Of a stretch of DNA of 64,000 bases, positions 9,948 through 18,808 are shown piece by piece. The stretch spans positions 744,001 through 808,000 of the forward strand of contig CAVVNM010000014.1 of assembly GCA_963749575.1 (NCBI GenBank), in the 5' to 3' direction. The notes under the pieces were generated by a model that saw nothing but the letters and a program-made list of their open reading frames with translations, did no database searches and was not told where the DNA came from. Made by a program: the position numbers and the translations under genes. Source of the stretch: JAMXLO01 sp963749575. Its GTDB lineage: Bacteria; Pseudomonadota; Alphaproteobacteria; Acetobacterales; Acetobacteraceae. Within the stretch, counting starts at the first letter, position 1, and every line of letters starts with the position of its first letter.

Positions 9948-10586
9948 GTGAACATCGTCACGACCGTCGCCCGCGAGACAACGGCAGCCTCGACCGACCG
10001 GCCGACCCGGGAAGAGGCGGAGGCCGCTGTCCGCACGCTGCTGTGCTGGGCCGGTGACGACCCGACGCGCGAAGGGCTGGTCGATACCCCCGCCCGCGTC
10101 GCCCGTGCCTACGAAGAGTTCTTCGCCGGTTATGCCATCGATCCCGTCGCGCTGCTCGAGCGTACCTTCGAGGAGACCGACGGCTACGACGAAATCGTGC
10201 TGTTGCGCGACATCCGGCTGGAGAGCCACTGCGAGCACCACATGGTGCCGATCATCGGCCGGGCCCATGTCGCGTATCTGCCGCACCGGCGGGTGGTGGG
10301 CATCAGCAAACTGGCACGCGTGGTCGATGCCTATGCGCGCCGGCTGCAGATCCAGGAGAAGCTGACCGCTCAGATCGCCAACACGATCCAGCAGGTGCTG
10401 GAGCCGCGCGGCGTCGCGGTGGTGATCGAGGCGGCGCATCAGTGCATGACCACGCGCGGGGTCCACAAGCCGGGTGTCACGATGGTGACCAGCCGCATGC
10501 TGGGCGCCTTCCGCGACGATCCCACGACACGGCGCGAGGTGCTGGCGATGATCGGCACCGGCAAGGGAATGGGCGGCGAGCAATGA
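9948..10586 (+). CDS. folE: GTP cyclohydrolase I
   Basis: The protein has 212 residues and a GTG start preceded by GGAGG about nine bases upstream. It catalyses the first step of folate and tetrahydropterin synthesis, GTP to dihydroneopterin triphosphate. The zinc ligands are visible as C95 and H98 in ESHCEHHMVP and C166 in HQCMTTRG. The family segment GISKLARVVDAYARRLQIQEKLT is present. The frame is intact. Confidence 0.96.
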   Translation: MNIVTTVARETTAASTDRPTREEAEAAVRTLLCWAGDDPTREGLVDTPARVARAYEEFFAGYAIDPVALLERTFEETDGYDEIVLLRDIRLESHCEHHMVPIIGRAHVAYLPHRRVVGISKLARVVDAYARRLQIQEKLTAQIANTIQQVLEPRGVAVVIEAAHQCMTTRGVHKPGVTMVTSRMLGAFRDDPTTRREVLAMIGTGKGMGGEQ

Positions 10587-10604
10587 ACCCGCCGCCCTCC
10601 GTCG

Positions 10605-11444
10605 TCAGGCCTGGTGGAACACCAGGGTCCTGATCTCAATGCTCTCGCGCGGCAGCACGTCCGCCGGCGCGGTCGGATCCTCGAATGCCGTGTGCGGGGC
10701 GAAGCGGGCGCGCCCATCGGTCGCAGAGTCGAAGCACTTCAGCAGCAGCGCCTCGTCCGGCTGCATCTCGGGCACGTAGAACCAGCGATGCGCCGGGTTG
10801 TAATGGACGCCGTAAGTCTCGCCCACGCGGTCCCGATAAACCAGATCGGATGGCACCAGATCGGCTGCCGTGACTGAACCGGCATCGCACACCGCCAGCG
10901 GAGCGTCACGCAGCGGGCCGCGGATCGGCCGCCACAGGTTGATCACCTGGACACGTCCGCGCAGCAGTGCTTCGGCTTCGTCACCGAAGAAGTCACGCAC
11001 CCGTTGCGGGGCCGACGTCGCGGTATGATCGACATGCACGCCGGATGCGGGCTGGCGCGGCGCGCCGGCGGCGCGGTCAGCGACACCGCGAACCCGCCGC
11101 CGCAGGGTATGATCGAAGATGAACACCTTGCTGGCGCCGGTGGCCTCCGCGATCACCCGCTGCACCTCGGGATAATACACCCGTCTCACCTCGTCCTCGT
11201 TCCAGAAGTCACTGACCGCGCTCGCGCTGTGCAGCAGCGCAAAGCCCTCGCGGTCCAGCGAGATATCGGCCGCGGCGGCGCGCGCATCGTGGATCGCCAC
11301 GGTATGCGGCTCGCGTTCCGAGTTGGAGCGGGGGACCCCGGGCGGTGGATCAAAGGTGTAATTGCGCGGCCGTTCGGCCATCGGCGCGAGGTAGTTCAGC
11401 GTCGCCTCGACATGCGGCAAATGGTCGAAACTGTCAGCGTCCAT
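10605..11444 (-). CDS. CmcJ/NvfI-type oxidoreductase
   Basis: The protein has 279 residues. The middle reads VFIFDHTLRRRVRG and then GVHVDHTA, giving an H137-x-D139 pair. Later parts are INLWRPIRGPLRDAPLAVCDA and NPAHRWFYVPEMQPDEALLLKCFDS. This order is that of proteins annotated as CmcJ/NvfI family, related to cephamycin methoxylation factor and Fe(II)/2-oxoglutarate-type enzymes. Whether it hydroxylates or desaturates, and on what, is unknown. It converges with folE, 18 bases apart. Confidence 0.78.
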   Translation of the reverse strand: MDADSFDHLPHVEATLNYLAPMAERPRNYTFDPPPGVPRSNSEREPHTVAIHDARAAAADISLDREGFALLHSASAVSDFWNEDEVRRVYYPEVQRVIAEATGASKVFIFDHTLRRRVRGVADRAAGAPRQPASGVHVDHTATSAPQRVRDFFGDEAEALLRGRVQVINLWRPIRGPLRDAPLAVCDAGSVTAADLVPSDLVYRDRVGETYGVHYNPAHRWFYVPEMQPDEALLLKCFDSATDGRARFAPHTAFEDPTAPADVLPRESIEIRTLVFHQA

Positions 11445-11482
11445 CGCTTGGTCCTCCTCCTGGGTTCCCGGCCGCTACTGTC

Positions 11483-11737
11483 TCAGCACGGCGGCTGCGC
11501 GCGCCAGAACGGGGCGGCGAGCTCGCGATACACATCGGCGCTCGTGGCGCCAAAGTCCGCCAGCTCGCGCTGCGTCAGGTCTGCCAGCGCCCGCCGCTCC
11601 CGAATGCGGCGGCGCCAGAGCCCGAGTGTCGCCGCGAACCGTGCCAGCGGACGTTGCCGCCCACCGGCCCACGGCTGCACGCTGATCGCTTGAGTATTTG
11701 TCAGGTAAGGGCGAAAAATCACGGCCATTGCCGTCAC
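11483..11737 (-). CDS. Small DUF1127 protein
   Basis: The product has 84 residues and ends in a DUF1127 domain: RRRIRERRALADLTQREL, then ADFGATSADVYREL with a C-terminal FWR. Members are small, arginine-rich, abundant in alphaproteobacteria, and some affect RNA turnover, phosphate or nitrogen metabolism. Nothing in the sequence fixes its role here. The start ATG at 11737 gives the usual N-terminal extension before the domain. Confidence 0.8.
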   Translation of the reverse strand: MTAMAVIFRPYLTNTQAISVQPWAGGRQRPLARFAATLGLWRRRIRERRALADLTQRELADFGATSADVYRELAAPFWRAQPPC

Positions 11738-11826
11738 TCCTACTATGCGGACTGACGGTCAAATGTGCCTCGGCTGGCGGACTCACAAAGGATAGTTTAT
11801 CAGCCGTGACATGAGCAGAAGTCATG

Positions 11827-12936
11827 CTAATCGCCGTCGAAGATCGCCTCCGGGAGCAGTGCCGACACCACATAGTTCGGCACATCCACCACGTTCGAGA
11901 TGCGCAGATCGACTGCGACGCTGCAGATCACGTAGGCCTGCTGGCGGCTGAAGCCGCGCTCCTGCAACAGTTCCATCATGTTGAGCACGGCGTTGCGGCA
12001 GGCGAGCGTCAGGTTCTCCGCCTCGATCTCGCCCGCCGCATTGATCGGCATGCCCATGACGCCCAGGAAGCGTTCCGGCGCAGCGAAGCGCGGATCGGCA
12101 AAGTAGGTTGTGCGCGAGAACACCGGCGCGGTGAATTTCCGCCGCGCTGCCAGGCCCTTGTGCACCTTGAAACGCACCACACAGGTGGCGCCCATTTCGA
12201 CCGCGGTGACGCAGACCTCGCCATCACCTTGTGCGAAGTGGGCGTCGCCGGTGGAGAACAGCGCGCCCTCCTTGAACACCGGCAAGAACAGTTTGGCGCC
12301 CTTGGTGAGTTGCTTCACGTCGAAATTGCCGCCGTTCTCGCGTGGCGGCAGCGTGCGCAGACCGGTGAGGCCACAAGGACCGGCGGGCACCGCGCCGTTG
12401 GCGTCGGGCGGCAGCGCGAAGCCGCCGGCGTCGATCACCCGCTGCTCCCGCGCGGTCCAGGCGGCGAGCTGTTCGGCGGTGGGGGCGACGGCGGACACAC
12501 CCATGAATGGCGCGCCGGGAATGCGCACACCGGGCAGCTGCGGCGAGCTGGCCCAGTCGTCCTTGAGCTCCCAGTGCACCAGGAACGGCTCGGTCATCAC
12601 GTCGCGCAGGAAGCCGAGACCCGGCATGATCGCGCTGAACGCAATAGACTGCGGGATGATGTCGGTGAACTCGATCTCCAGCATGTCGCCCGGCTGTGCG
12701 CCCTTGACGAACACCGGACCGGTGAGCGGATGCACGGCGCCGGCGTTGAGCGATCCGAAGTCCGCGACGGTGGTCGTGGCGGTGATCTGGCCGTCGAGCG
12801 CATCGCGGGTTTCCAGCGCGATCTCTTCGCCTTCGGCGATCTCGGCCGCGGGCGCGATGTCGGGGTGGTAACGGTTGTGGCCGCAATTGGGCTCCTGGCA
12901 GAGCGGCTTGCTGCGGTCTATGCGGATCGCGTGCAT
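11827..12936 (-). CDS. Formamidase/acetamidase family hydrolase
   Basis: The protein has 369 residues and belongs to the FmdA/AmdA family, which splits short amides to ammonia and the acid. Typical stretches are GHNRYHPDI near the N-terminus, HPLTGPVFVKGAQPGDML, MPGLGFLRD, and GDAHFAQGDGEVCVTAVE in the middle. The start at 12936 follows an AGGAGG site nine bases upstream, which decides against the GTG nine codons earlier. A DUF1272 zinc protein gene lies upstream on the same strand. Confidence 0.9.
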   Translation of the reverse strand: MHAIRIDRSKPLCQEPNCGHNRYHPDIAPAAEIAEGEEIALETRDALDGQITATTTVADFGSLNAGAVHPLTGPVFVKGAQPGDMLEIEFTDIIPQSIAFSAIMPGLGFLRDVMTEPFLVHWELKDDWASSPQLPGVRIPGAPFMGVSAVAPTAEQLAAWTAREQRVIDAGGFALPPDANGAVPAGPCGLTGLRTLPPRENGGNFDVKQLTKGAKLFLPVFKEGALFSTGDAHFAQGDGEVCVTAVEMGATCVVRFKVHKGLAARRKFTAPVFSRTTYFADPRFAAPERFLGVMGMPINAAGEIEAENLTLACRNAVLNMMELLQERGFSRQQAYVICSVAVDLRISNVVDVPNYVVSALLPEAIFDGD

Positions 12937-13008
12937 GGCGTCATTCCTCCTGGGCGGCGGCAACTGTGACTCGCCGCGGTTGCGATGGCGAGCACGCTGC
13001 CCCGCAAG

Positions 13009-13317
13009 CTAGCGTTGCTCCGGCGCGATATCGCGCACCGTGCTGACAAACTCCGCCAATTCCGCGCGCTCCCACTTCAGCGGTACGCGCTGCGTCGAGG
13101 CCGCCTGCTTGCCGAGACATACGCCAGGGCGGCGTTCGGTCACCGGCCGGATCGGCCGCGGCGAGAAGCCCCCCGCGCAGTTCGGGCAGACGTTGAACAG
13201 CACCGTCTCGACGCAGTGGGCGCAGAACGTGCACTCGTAGCTGCAGATGCGCGCGTCGGTCGCGTTCGGCGGCAGGTCCTGGTCGCAGTACTCACAGTTG
13301 GGTCGCAGTTGCAGCAC
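13009..13317 (-). CDS. DUF1272 zinc-ribbon protein
   Basis: The product has 102 residues. Its first half carries four cysteine pairs or near-pairs: CEYCDQDLP, CSYECTFCAHC and CPNCAGG. This spacing is that of DUF1272, a small predicted zinc-binding family of unknown function. The C-terminal 50 residues are basic and polar. It lies 9 bases downstream of the PIMT-like gene and 72 bases upstream of the formamidase, all on the minus strand, so one operon is possible. Confidence 0.85.
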   Translation of the reverse strand: MLQLRPNCEYCDQDLPPNATDARICSYECTFCAHCVETVLFNVCPNCAGGFSPRPIRPVTERRPGVCLGKQAASTQRVPLKWERAELAEFVSTVRDIAPEQR

Positions 13318-13326
13318 GATTGCACC

Positions 13327-14214
13327 TCATGCGTCGGGTGGAGCCATCGACAGCCACCAGCCATCGCCGGCCAGCCAGCAGCTATCGTCCGGTTCGTCAG
13401 GCGGACGCCGCAGTGACTGCACCGGGGGCTCGAACTGCGATCGCCTGAGGGCCATCGTCAGTTTCGCTTCGGCATCCGGATCGCGTCCGCCGATACAGTC
13501 GATGATGCCCACGCGGCAGACGTAACGCGCGGCATAACGATCCGATCGACCGTGCCGGCGGGTGATCAGCACGAACGCGCCGAACCGGTCCGTGGCGGTC
13601 AGCGGTACCAGCAGGCGCCCGTTGTCCGCGGCCAGCGAGTCGAGCCACGCAGTCGACAGATGCGTCACGCCGGCATTGACGATGATGGCATCGGCGGGCC
13701 GCTCCGGACGGTACGCGAAGCCGTCCGCGGTGACGACATTCGCCTGTGGCCAGGCAAGCGCCAGATTGGTCCGTGCCCGCGCCGCGAGTGCCGCATCGAT
13801 CTCGACCGCGGTGACCGTGCCGGCGCGGCCGACGATGTCGGCGAGGATGGCGGTGTAATAGCCGGTGCCGATGCCGACGTGGATGACGTGCTGGCCCGCC
13901 GCAAGACCGAGCTGGTCATACAGGAACGCCCACAGGCTCGGCTGGCCGTTGTTCAGCCGACGCGCCTCATCGATGGCGACCAGCACGTCATGGTAGAGGT
14001 GGCACGGATCGGCGTCCTCGGTGGTCCAATAGTCGCGCACGAATGTGCCGCTCAGCAGGCGCCACGGCCCCGGTCCGGCAAACTGCTCGCGCGGCACGGC
14101 GGCGAATGCACGCACGACCGCGGGCGACTGCAGGTGCGCCACGTGCCGCAGTTCCTCCGCAAACCAGCGCCGCGCGGTGGTCACTGCGTCCCCACTGACC
14201 TTGGTCTGGCTCAC
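13327..14214 (-). CDS. Protein-L-isoaspartate methyltransferase-like protein
   Basis: With a GTG start at 14214, supported by AAGGAG nine bases upstream, the protein has 295 residues. It carries a PIMT-type SAM site: HVIHVGIGTGYYTAILAD, then GTVTAVEIDAALAARARTNL and ADAIIVNAGVTHLS. True PIMT enzymes repair isoaspartate. This one has VPREQFAGPGPW and a longer C-terminal extension of about 80 residues, so the substrate may differ. The upstream open frame to 14394 lacks a ribosome site and is not used. Confidence 0.8.
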   Translation of the reverse strand: MSQTKVSGDAVTTARRWFAEELRHVAHLQSPAVVRAFAAVPREQFAGPGPWRLLSGTFVRDYWTTEDADPCHLYHDVLVAIDEARRLNNGQPSLWAFLYDQLGLAAGQHVIHVGIGTGYYTAILADIVGRAGTVTAVEIDAALAARARTNLALAWPQANVVTADGFAYRPERPADAIIVNAGVTHLSTAWLDSLAADNGRLLVPLTATDRFGAFVLITRRHGRSDRYAARYVCRVGIIDCIGGRDPDAEAKLTMALRRSQFEPPVQSLRRPPDEPDDSCWLAGDGWWLSMAPPDA

Positions 14215-14576
14215 GTGATCAAACTCCTTGCGACCTGATGGTCGGCGGCGTCGGCCAGGCAGCGCCTCGCGATCACACCGCCGGCGCAGGCGAATTTCAG
14301 TCGGCGCATATGGTAACCCACGCAATCGAACATGGTATGCACCCGACCGCCCGGTCGTCCTGCGATCTGCTGCGCACGCAATTCGAGCGGTCAAGGAAGC
14401 TTTCCCTCATCACATCGCGCCGGCGATACCGCGGGAGGTCGACCGCCGGTAACGGTCGTTGCAGTCGCGCTGCGGTATCGCGGCAGCCGCGGCGGCGGGA
14501 CCGAGGGTCGTGGCCGTCTGCACCGGGACATGACGTGGCATGGATCGCAACCATGCCAAGGTGCTAGGTTCCATTC
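14215..14576 (+). other. Divergent intergenic region, no gene seen
   Basis: These 362 bases separate the minus-strand PIMT-like gene from a plus-strand membrane protein gene. No open frame here has coding character or a ribosome site. It probably holds the promoters of both neighbours; no clear operator, repeat or hairpin terminator was recognised. Confidence 0.5.
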
Positions 14577-14981
14577 ATGACGCTGCCCTTTCCCTTGCCC
14601 GACTGGCTTCCCTGGTGGGTGCCGATCGCGCTGCTGGTGCCGCTGCTGCTTTATGCACTGGCATTCCTGTTCATGCCGTTCAGCGTGATCGGCGTGAAGA
14701 GCCGGCTGGAGGTGATCGAAGCACGACTGGACGAAATCCAGGGCGAGATCCGGCACCTGGCGCTGCGCCTGCCGGAAATGGGACGGGCCGCCGATTACGA
14801 TGAAATCTATGCGCCGGAGCCCACGCCACAGGCACAGCGAGCGCCGCCGGTGATGACCCGCCCGCCGATCCCGCCGGCATCGCACGAACTGGAAGACGGC
14901 CAGCCCCGCCCTGCCCGGCGCGACGCCGACCGCAGGTCCGCCGGCGGCCGCTCCGAACCGAGGGTGGACTGGCCACGGTAG
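14577..14981 (+). CDS. Small single-pass membrane protein, unknown function
   Basis: The product has 134 residues. Residues about 11-38 form one strong hydrophobic helix beginning WVPIALLVPLLLYALAFLF. A short amphipathic region follows, RLEVIEARLDEIQGEIRHL, which looks like a coiled coil, then a proline-rich, charged tail. It is probably anchored in the inner membrane with the tail in the cytoplasm. No known domain was recognised. The nitrilase gene starts 60 bases downstream. Confidence 0.7.
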   Translation: MTLPFPLPDWLPWWVPIALLVPLLLYALAFLFMPFSVIGVKSRLEVIEARLDEIQGEIRHLALRLPEMGRAADYDEIYAPEPTPQAQRAPPVMTRPPIPPASHELEDGQPRPARRDADRRSAGGRSEPRVDWPR

Positions 14982-15041
14982 TTGCGTCAGGCCCGCGGTT
15001 CGGTTCTTCTGATCGCGGATCACCGACCATTGGAGCCTCGG

Positions 15042-15878
15042 ATGCGCATCAGCGTCGTTCAGATGAACCCTGGCGCCGACAAGACGGAGAACATCGCGCA
15101 GGCGCGCCGGCTGATCGGCGAAGCGGTGGAAGCCGACCGCCCCGATATAGTGTCGCTGCCAGAGGTGTGGGACAGCCTCGGCGGCGATCGCACGGTGCGC
15201 AACGCCAACGCTGAACTGCTGCCAGCCAGGGGCTCCAACCAGCCGGGCGGCCCGGCCTACGAGTTCCTGCGCGAGACGGCACGCACAGCCGGCGTGCACG
15301 TGCACGGCGGCTCGATCATCGAGCAGGGGCCGGAGAAGCTGTTCAACACCACCATGGTGTTCGATCCCGACGGCCAGGAGATCGCCCGCTACCGTAAGAT
15401 GCACCTGTTCGACATCGTCGCCCCCGACGGCACCGGCTATCGCGAAAGCAGCACCTACGGCGCCGGCGACGAGGTGGTGACGTATGAGGCGGACGGCGTG
15501 AAGGTCGGCTGTGCGATCTGCTACGACCTGCGCTTCCCGGACCTGTTCTGGAAGCTGCGCGAGCAGGGCGCCGAGGTGATCTTCCTGCCTTCGGCGTTCA
15601 CGCTGGCCACCGGCAAGGACCATTGGGAGGTGATGATCCGTTCGCGCGCAATCGAGACGCAGTGCTGGTTCGCCGCCCCCGCCACCTGGGGCAAGCACCT
15701 CGAGGGCAAGGGCGAGCCGCGCTTCACCTACGGCCATTCGATGATCGTCGATCCTTGGGGCCATGTGACCGCGCAGGTCTCCGACGGCACCGGCTGGGCC
15801 ACCGCGCGGATCGATCACAATGTCACCACGCGGGTGCGCCGCGACATGCCGGTGCTGGAACACCGGAAGCGCGTTTGA
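15042..15878 (+). CDS. Carbon-nitrogen hydrolase (nitrilase superfamily)
   Basis: The protein has 278 residues and the full catalytic triad of the superfamily: E41 in SLPEVWD, K119 in YRKMHLFD and C160 in CAICYDLRFPD. The tail shows GHSMIVDPWGHV. Members hydrolyse omega-amides, carbamoyl compounds or deaminated glutathione. The KMHLFD form is that of the Nit1/Nit2 omega-amidase-like branch, but the substrate is not proven. ATG at 15042 begins the conserved MRISVVQMNP; an upstream open stretch is not coding. Its stop overlaps the TTG start of NAD kinase by four bases. Confidence 0.88.
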   Translation: MRISVVQMNPGADKTENIAQARRLIGEAVEADRPDIVSLPEVWDSLGGDRTVRNANAELLPARGSNQPGGPAYEFLRETARTAGVHVHGGSIIEQGPEKLFNTTMVFDPDGQEIARYRKMHLFDIVAPDGTGYRESSTYGAGDEVVTYEADGVKVGCAICYDLRFPDLFWKLREQGAEVIFLPSAFTLATGKDHWEVMIRSRAIETQCWFAAPATWGKHLEGKGEPRFTYGHSMIVDPWGHVTAQVSDGTGWATARIDHNVTTRVRRDMPVLEHRKRV

Positions 15879-16687
15879 ACGATCTCGAATCCGTCCCGCT
15901 GCTCGCCCGGACACGGGAGTTCGTCCCTGGCCGGATCGCGTTCGCCGGTTCCGCCACGGTGCTGGCGACCGAGGCGCGCGAACGCCTGGTGGCATGCTAC
16001 GGCGACTGTCCGCTGGAGCAGGCCGCGGTGGTGGTTTCCCTCGGCGGCGACGGCTTCATGCTGGAGACGATCCACCGGGTGCTGGCGCTCGATATTCCGG
16101 TCTACGGCATGAACTGCGGTTCGGTCGGCTTCCTGATGAACTCGTTCAGCGAAGACGACCTGCCGGGCCGGCTGGCACGGGCGCAGGCGGCAGTGCTGTA
16201 TCCGCTGCGCATGCACGCGGTCAGTGCCGATGGCGCGGAGGCGGAGGCGCGGGCATTCAACGAGGTGTCACTGCTGCGTCAGCTTCGCCAGACCTCGAAG
16301 ATCCGGGTCACGGTGGACGGACGGGTGCGGCTGGCAGAGCTGATGTGCGACGGGATCCTGATCTCCACCCCGGCGGGATCGACCGCCTACAATCTGTCGG
16401 CGCACGGGCCGATCGTGCCGCTGTCGGCAAACCTGCTGCCGCTGACGCCGATCTCGGCGTTCCGGCCCCGGCGCTGGCGCGGCGCGCTGCTGCCAAGCAC
16501 CGCCAGGGTGCAGTTCGAGGTGCTCGAGCCCGACAAGCGGCCCACGGCGGCGGTGGCGGACTTCACCGAGGTGCGCGACGTGATCTCGGTGGCGGTGAGC
16601 GAGGACCGTTCGACCAGCATCACCGTGCTGTTCGATCCCGATCGGGTGTTGGCGGAGCGGATCATCGCGGAGCAGTTCACGGTGTGA
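15875..16687 (+). CDS. nadK: NAD kinase
   Basis: The product, 270 residues, phosphorylates NAD to NADP. The signature GGDG is at residues 57-60, in VVSLGGDGFMLETIHR. The second motif is seen in MNCGSVGFLMN and in DGILISTPAGSTAYNLSAHG. The proposed TTG start lies inside the stop codon of the nitrilase gene (TTGA overlap), giving a natural N-terminus and tight translational coupling. No other start fits. The end overlaps the convergent minus-strand gene by 11 bases. Confidence 0.92.
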   Translation: MNDLESVPLLARTREFVPGRIAFAGSATVLATEARERLVACYGDCPLEQAAVVVSLGGDGFMLETIHRVLALDIPVYGMNCGSVGFLMNSFSEDDLPGRLARAQAAVLYPLRMHAVSADGAEAEARAFNEVSLLRQLRQTSKIRVTVDGRVRLAELMCDGILISTPAGSTAYNLSAHGPIVPLSANLLPLTPISAFRPRRWRGALLPSTARVQFEVLEPDKRPTAAVADFTEVRDVISVAVSEDRSTSITVLFDPDRVLAERIIAEQFTV

Positions 16688-17405
16688 CCGCGGGTCTCGC
16701 GGATGTCTCATAGTCTCTGTTTACGGGATTATGCTCACCGGATGGCGCGGTCGCCTCAAGGCGCCGGGTGAGCGGGCGGGTTCGCAGCAGCGCGGCGACG
16801 ATTTCCGGTTCCGGCGGGCCGAAGTCGAGCTGGGCGGGGAGGCCGCCTGCCGCGCGGATGCGGGTGGCGCGGTCGGGGTACATGACGGCGTAGAGTTCGG
16901 CCTCGGCGTCGGTTCCGGCCTGGGTGCGCACCGGTTCGGCGTCGTCGGGCGGCGGCGTCTCGGCCGCGGCAGGCGCCGGCGGCGCGACGACCGACCTGAA
17001 CCAGTAGCCTGCCTTCTCCATCGCCGCTGGGTGCATCGCGGCCTCCAGCTTCTCGCGCCTGGCCTGGATGCGCAGCAACCCGCGCAGGGCGGCATCCGAC
17101 TGGCGGGCCATCGACGCGGCCTGGGCGCGGCACTGGCGCACCTTGTCGGGGTCGCCGGCGGCGAGGGCGGCCGAGCGGAGGGCATCGGCGGCATGGGCGT
17201 CGGTTGCGACGGCGCGGACGGCGAGACGCGCCTCGAAGGCGTCGTAGGGGGTGAGGGCGACGACGGCGTCCATCGCGCGCTGCTCACGCTTGGCGCGGGC
17301 TGCCGGGTCTTCGTCGGCGAGCGGCGGGAGCTGGCCGCGGAGGTCGGCGGAGATCTCGCAGTAGTTGGTGCCGGAGGGGTTTGCGTTGTGGGTATCGGGG
17401 GGCAT
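16677..17405 (-). CDS. Hypothetical Ala-rich helical protein
   Basis: The protein has about 242 residues from the ATG at 17405; a start at 17465 is also possible. The first half is helical and alanine-rich, with YDAFEARLAVRAVATDAHA and RQCRAQAASMARQSDAAL. The second half has a proline-rich linker and then AELYAVMYPDRATRIRAAGG. No domain was recognised. Codon use is strongly coding on this strand, which supports a real gene. It borders the repeat array that follows and may belong to accessory DNA. Confidence 0.55.
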   Translation of the reverse strand: MPPDTHNANPSGTNYCEISADLRGQLPPLADEDPAARAKREQRAMDAVVALTPYDAFEARLAVRAVATDAHAADALRSAALAAGDPDKVRQCRAQAASMARQSDAALRGLLRIQARREKLEAAMHPAAMEKAGYWFRSVVAPPAPAAAETPPPDDAEPVRTQAGTDAEAELYAVMYPDRATRIRAAGGLPAQLDFGPPEPEIVAALLRTRPLTRRLEATAPSGEHNPVNRDYETSARPAVTP

Positions 17406-17571
17406 GGGGGTCGCCGGTTTCGGGTTGAAACAGGGTGAGGTGGTGGTTAGGGGTGATAATGTCAACCGTTAGTCGTTACTTCGGGAGCTGGCTTCGTTCG
17501 ATAACATCTACCCGGACCCTCGATTTGCTGGCGTCAACGGATTGGCAAGGTTGTGGCGGCAGTAGACAAGG

Positions 17572-17846
17572 AAAATGGAACCGCAAATCACGCAAAACAC
17601 GCAAATGGATACCGGTGAGGACAGGGTTAACCTCCTGTCCAAACGAATTATTGGCGGCGCCCTGACGGTGCTCCAAGCGGACGATATTCATCGCGCGCGG
17701 TGCCTGAATTATCTGAGAGCCACAGGCTTGCATCTCTGCCTGCTGCTCAACTTCGGCAAGCCTCGCCTTGAGATCAAGCGCCTCGTCCTGGCCCTGTAAG
17801 GCACCGCCGCCCTTTGCGTGTTTTGCGTGATTTGCGGTTCCATTTT
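17572..17846 (+). mobile_element. GxxExxY-derived inverted-repeat element, copy A
   Basis: This 275-bp unit begins AAAATGGAACCGCAAATCAC and ends with the inverted form of that sequence, giving terminal inverted repeats of about 34 bp. Inside is a 74-codon open frame, 17575-17799, whose first ten codons are the repeat itself. It then reads VNLLSKRIIGGALTV and IHRARCLNYLRATGLHLCLL, ending KPRLEIKRLVLAL. These are the N- and C-terminal ends of a GxxExxY (PD-(D/E)XK-like) protein; the middle of about 60-70 residues is missing. Copy A is the only one whose frame is open from the ATG. Confidence 0.75.
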
Positions 17847-17941
17847 CCTTGCGGTCGGACAGACCGCGCTGCCGCGGAACCAGCTCGCGGCCTGATTTGC
17901 TGACGTCAACGGATTGGCAAGGTGTTCCGGCAGTAACAAGG

Positions 17942-18217
17942 AAAATGGAACCGCAAATCACGCAAAACACGCAAATGGATACCGGCGAGGATAGGGGTTA
18001 ACCTCCTGTCCAAACGAATCATTGGCTGCGCCCTGACGGTGCTCCAAGCGGACGACATTCATCGCGCGCAGTGCCTGAATTATCTGAAGGCCACAGGCTT
18101 GCATCTCTGCCTGCTGCTCAACTTCCGCAAGCCTCGCCTTGAGATCAAACGCCTCATCCTGGCCCTGTAAGGCACCGCCGCCCTTTGCGTGTTTTGCGTG
18201 ATTTGCGGTTCCATTTT
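17942..18217 (+). mobile_element. GxxExxY-derived inverted-repeat element, copy B
   Basis: This is a direct tandem copy of element A, 370 bases downstream, with the same inverted ends and the same internal deletion. An AGGGGTT run here, against AGGGTT in copy A, breaks the frame after about 18 codons. Between copies lies a shared spacer with a small hairpin, GCGGTC-GGACA-GACCGC, and the phrase GTCAACGGATTGGCAAGG. So the repeating unit is larger than the inverted-repeat core. Confidence 0.75.
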
Positions 18218-18336
18218 ACTTGCGGTCGGACAGACCGCGCTGCCGCGGCACCAGGGCAGGAATGACGGCCCCGGCGTTTGCGGCCTGATTTGCTGGCGTC
18301 AACGGATTGGCAAGGTTGTGCCGGCAGTAAACAAGG

Positions 18337-18595
18337 AAAATGGAACCGCAAATCACGCAAAACACGCAAATGGATACCGGCGAGGATAGGGGTTAACCTG
18401 CTGTCCAAACGAATCATTGGCTGCGCCCTGACGGTGCTCCAAGCGGACGAGATTCATCGCGCGCAGTGCCTGAATTATCTGAAAGCCACAGGCTTGCATC
18501 TCTGCCTGCTGCGCAACTTCGGCAAGCCTCACCTTGAGATCAAACGCATCGTCCTGGCCCTGTAAGGCACGGCCGCCCTTTGCGTGTTTTGCGTG
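18337..18595 (+). mobile_element. GxxExxY-derived inverted-repeat element, copy C, right end cut
   Basis: The third direct copy has the same core and deletion. Its right inverted repeat stops after TTTGCGTGTTTTGCGTG and then runs straight into a reversed fragment of the dipeptide epimerase gene. The loss of the outer half of the inverted repeat marks a rearrangement breakpoint. Confidence 0.72.
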
Positions 18596-18597
18596 GT

Positions 18598-18652
18598 ATT
18601 GATGGCCTGGTATTTCCCGTCGAGCCGGTCGAGATCGGCCAGCGTCCGGCAC
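18598..18652 (-). pseudogene. Reversed fragment of the dipeptide epimerase gene
   Basis: About 55 bases match, on the opposite strand and with few changes, the epimerase gene at about 20936-20990, the part encoding CRTLADLDRLDGKY. It starts exactly where element C loses its right end. The following 150 bases to 18808 hold no recognisable gene, only a short ATG frame with a GGAGG site at 18742 that soon runs into the next gene's antisense. Confidence 0.7.
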
Positions 18653-18808
18653 CGCGCCGAGCCCGGCCAGCTACGCTGCATAAATCGGTATAAATCGGTG
18701 CAGATGTCCCGCCCCCGTAACCAACCGGAGGAATTTTTGGCATGAGCGCCACGTACCTCAGCGGCGGCTCCGCTGACGGTCACCGGCCTGCCAGCGTAGG
18801 CCGCAGCG

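Noticed and set aside
14391..15995. A 534-codon minus-strand frame opposite the nitrilase gene.
   Set aside because: Low-complexity Arg/His/Gln translation and full overlap with a clear nitrilase with its catalytic triad.
17572..18595. The regular repeats as a CRISPR array.
   Set aside because: Units are about 370-395 bp apart, carry coding remnants and inverted ends, and no cas gene is present.
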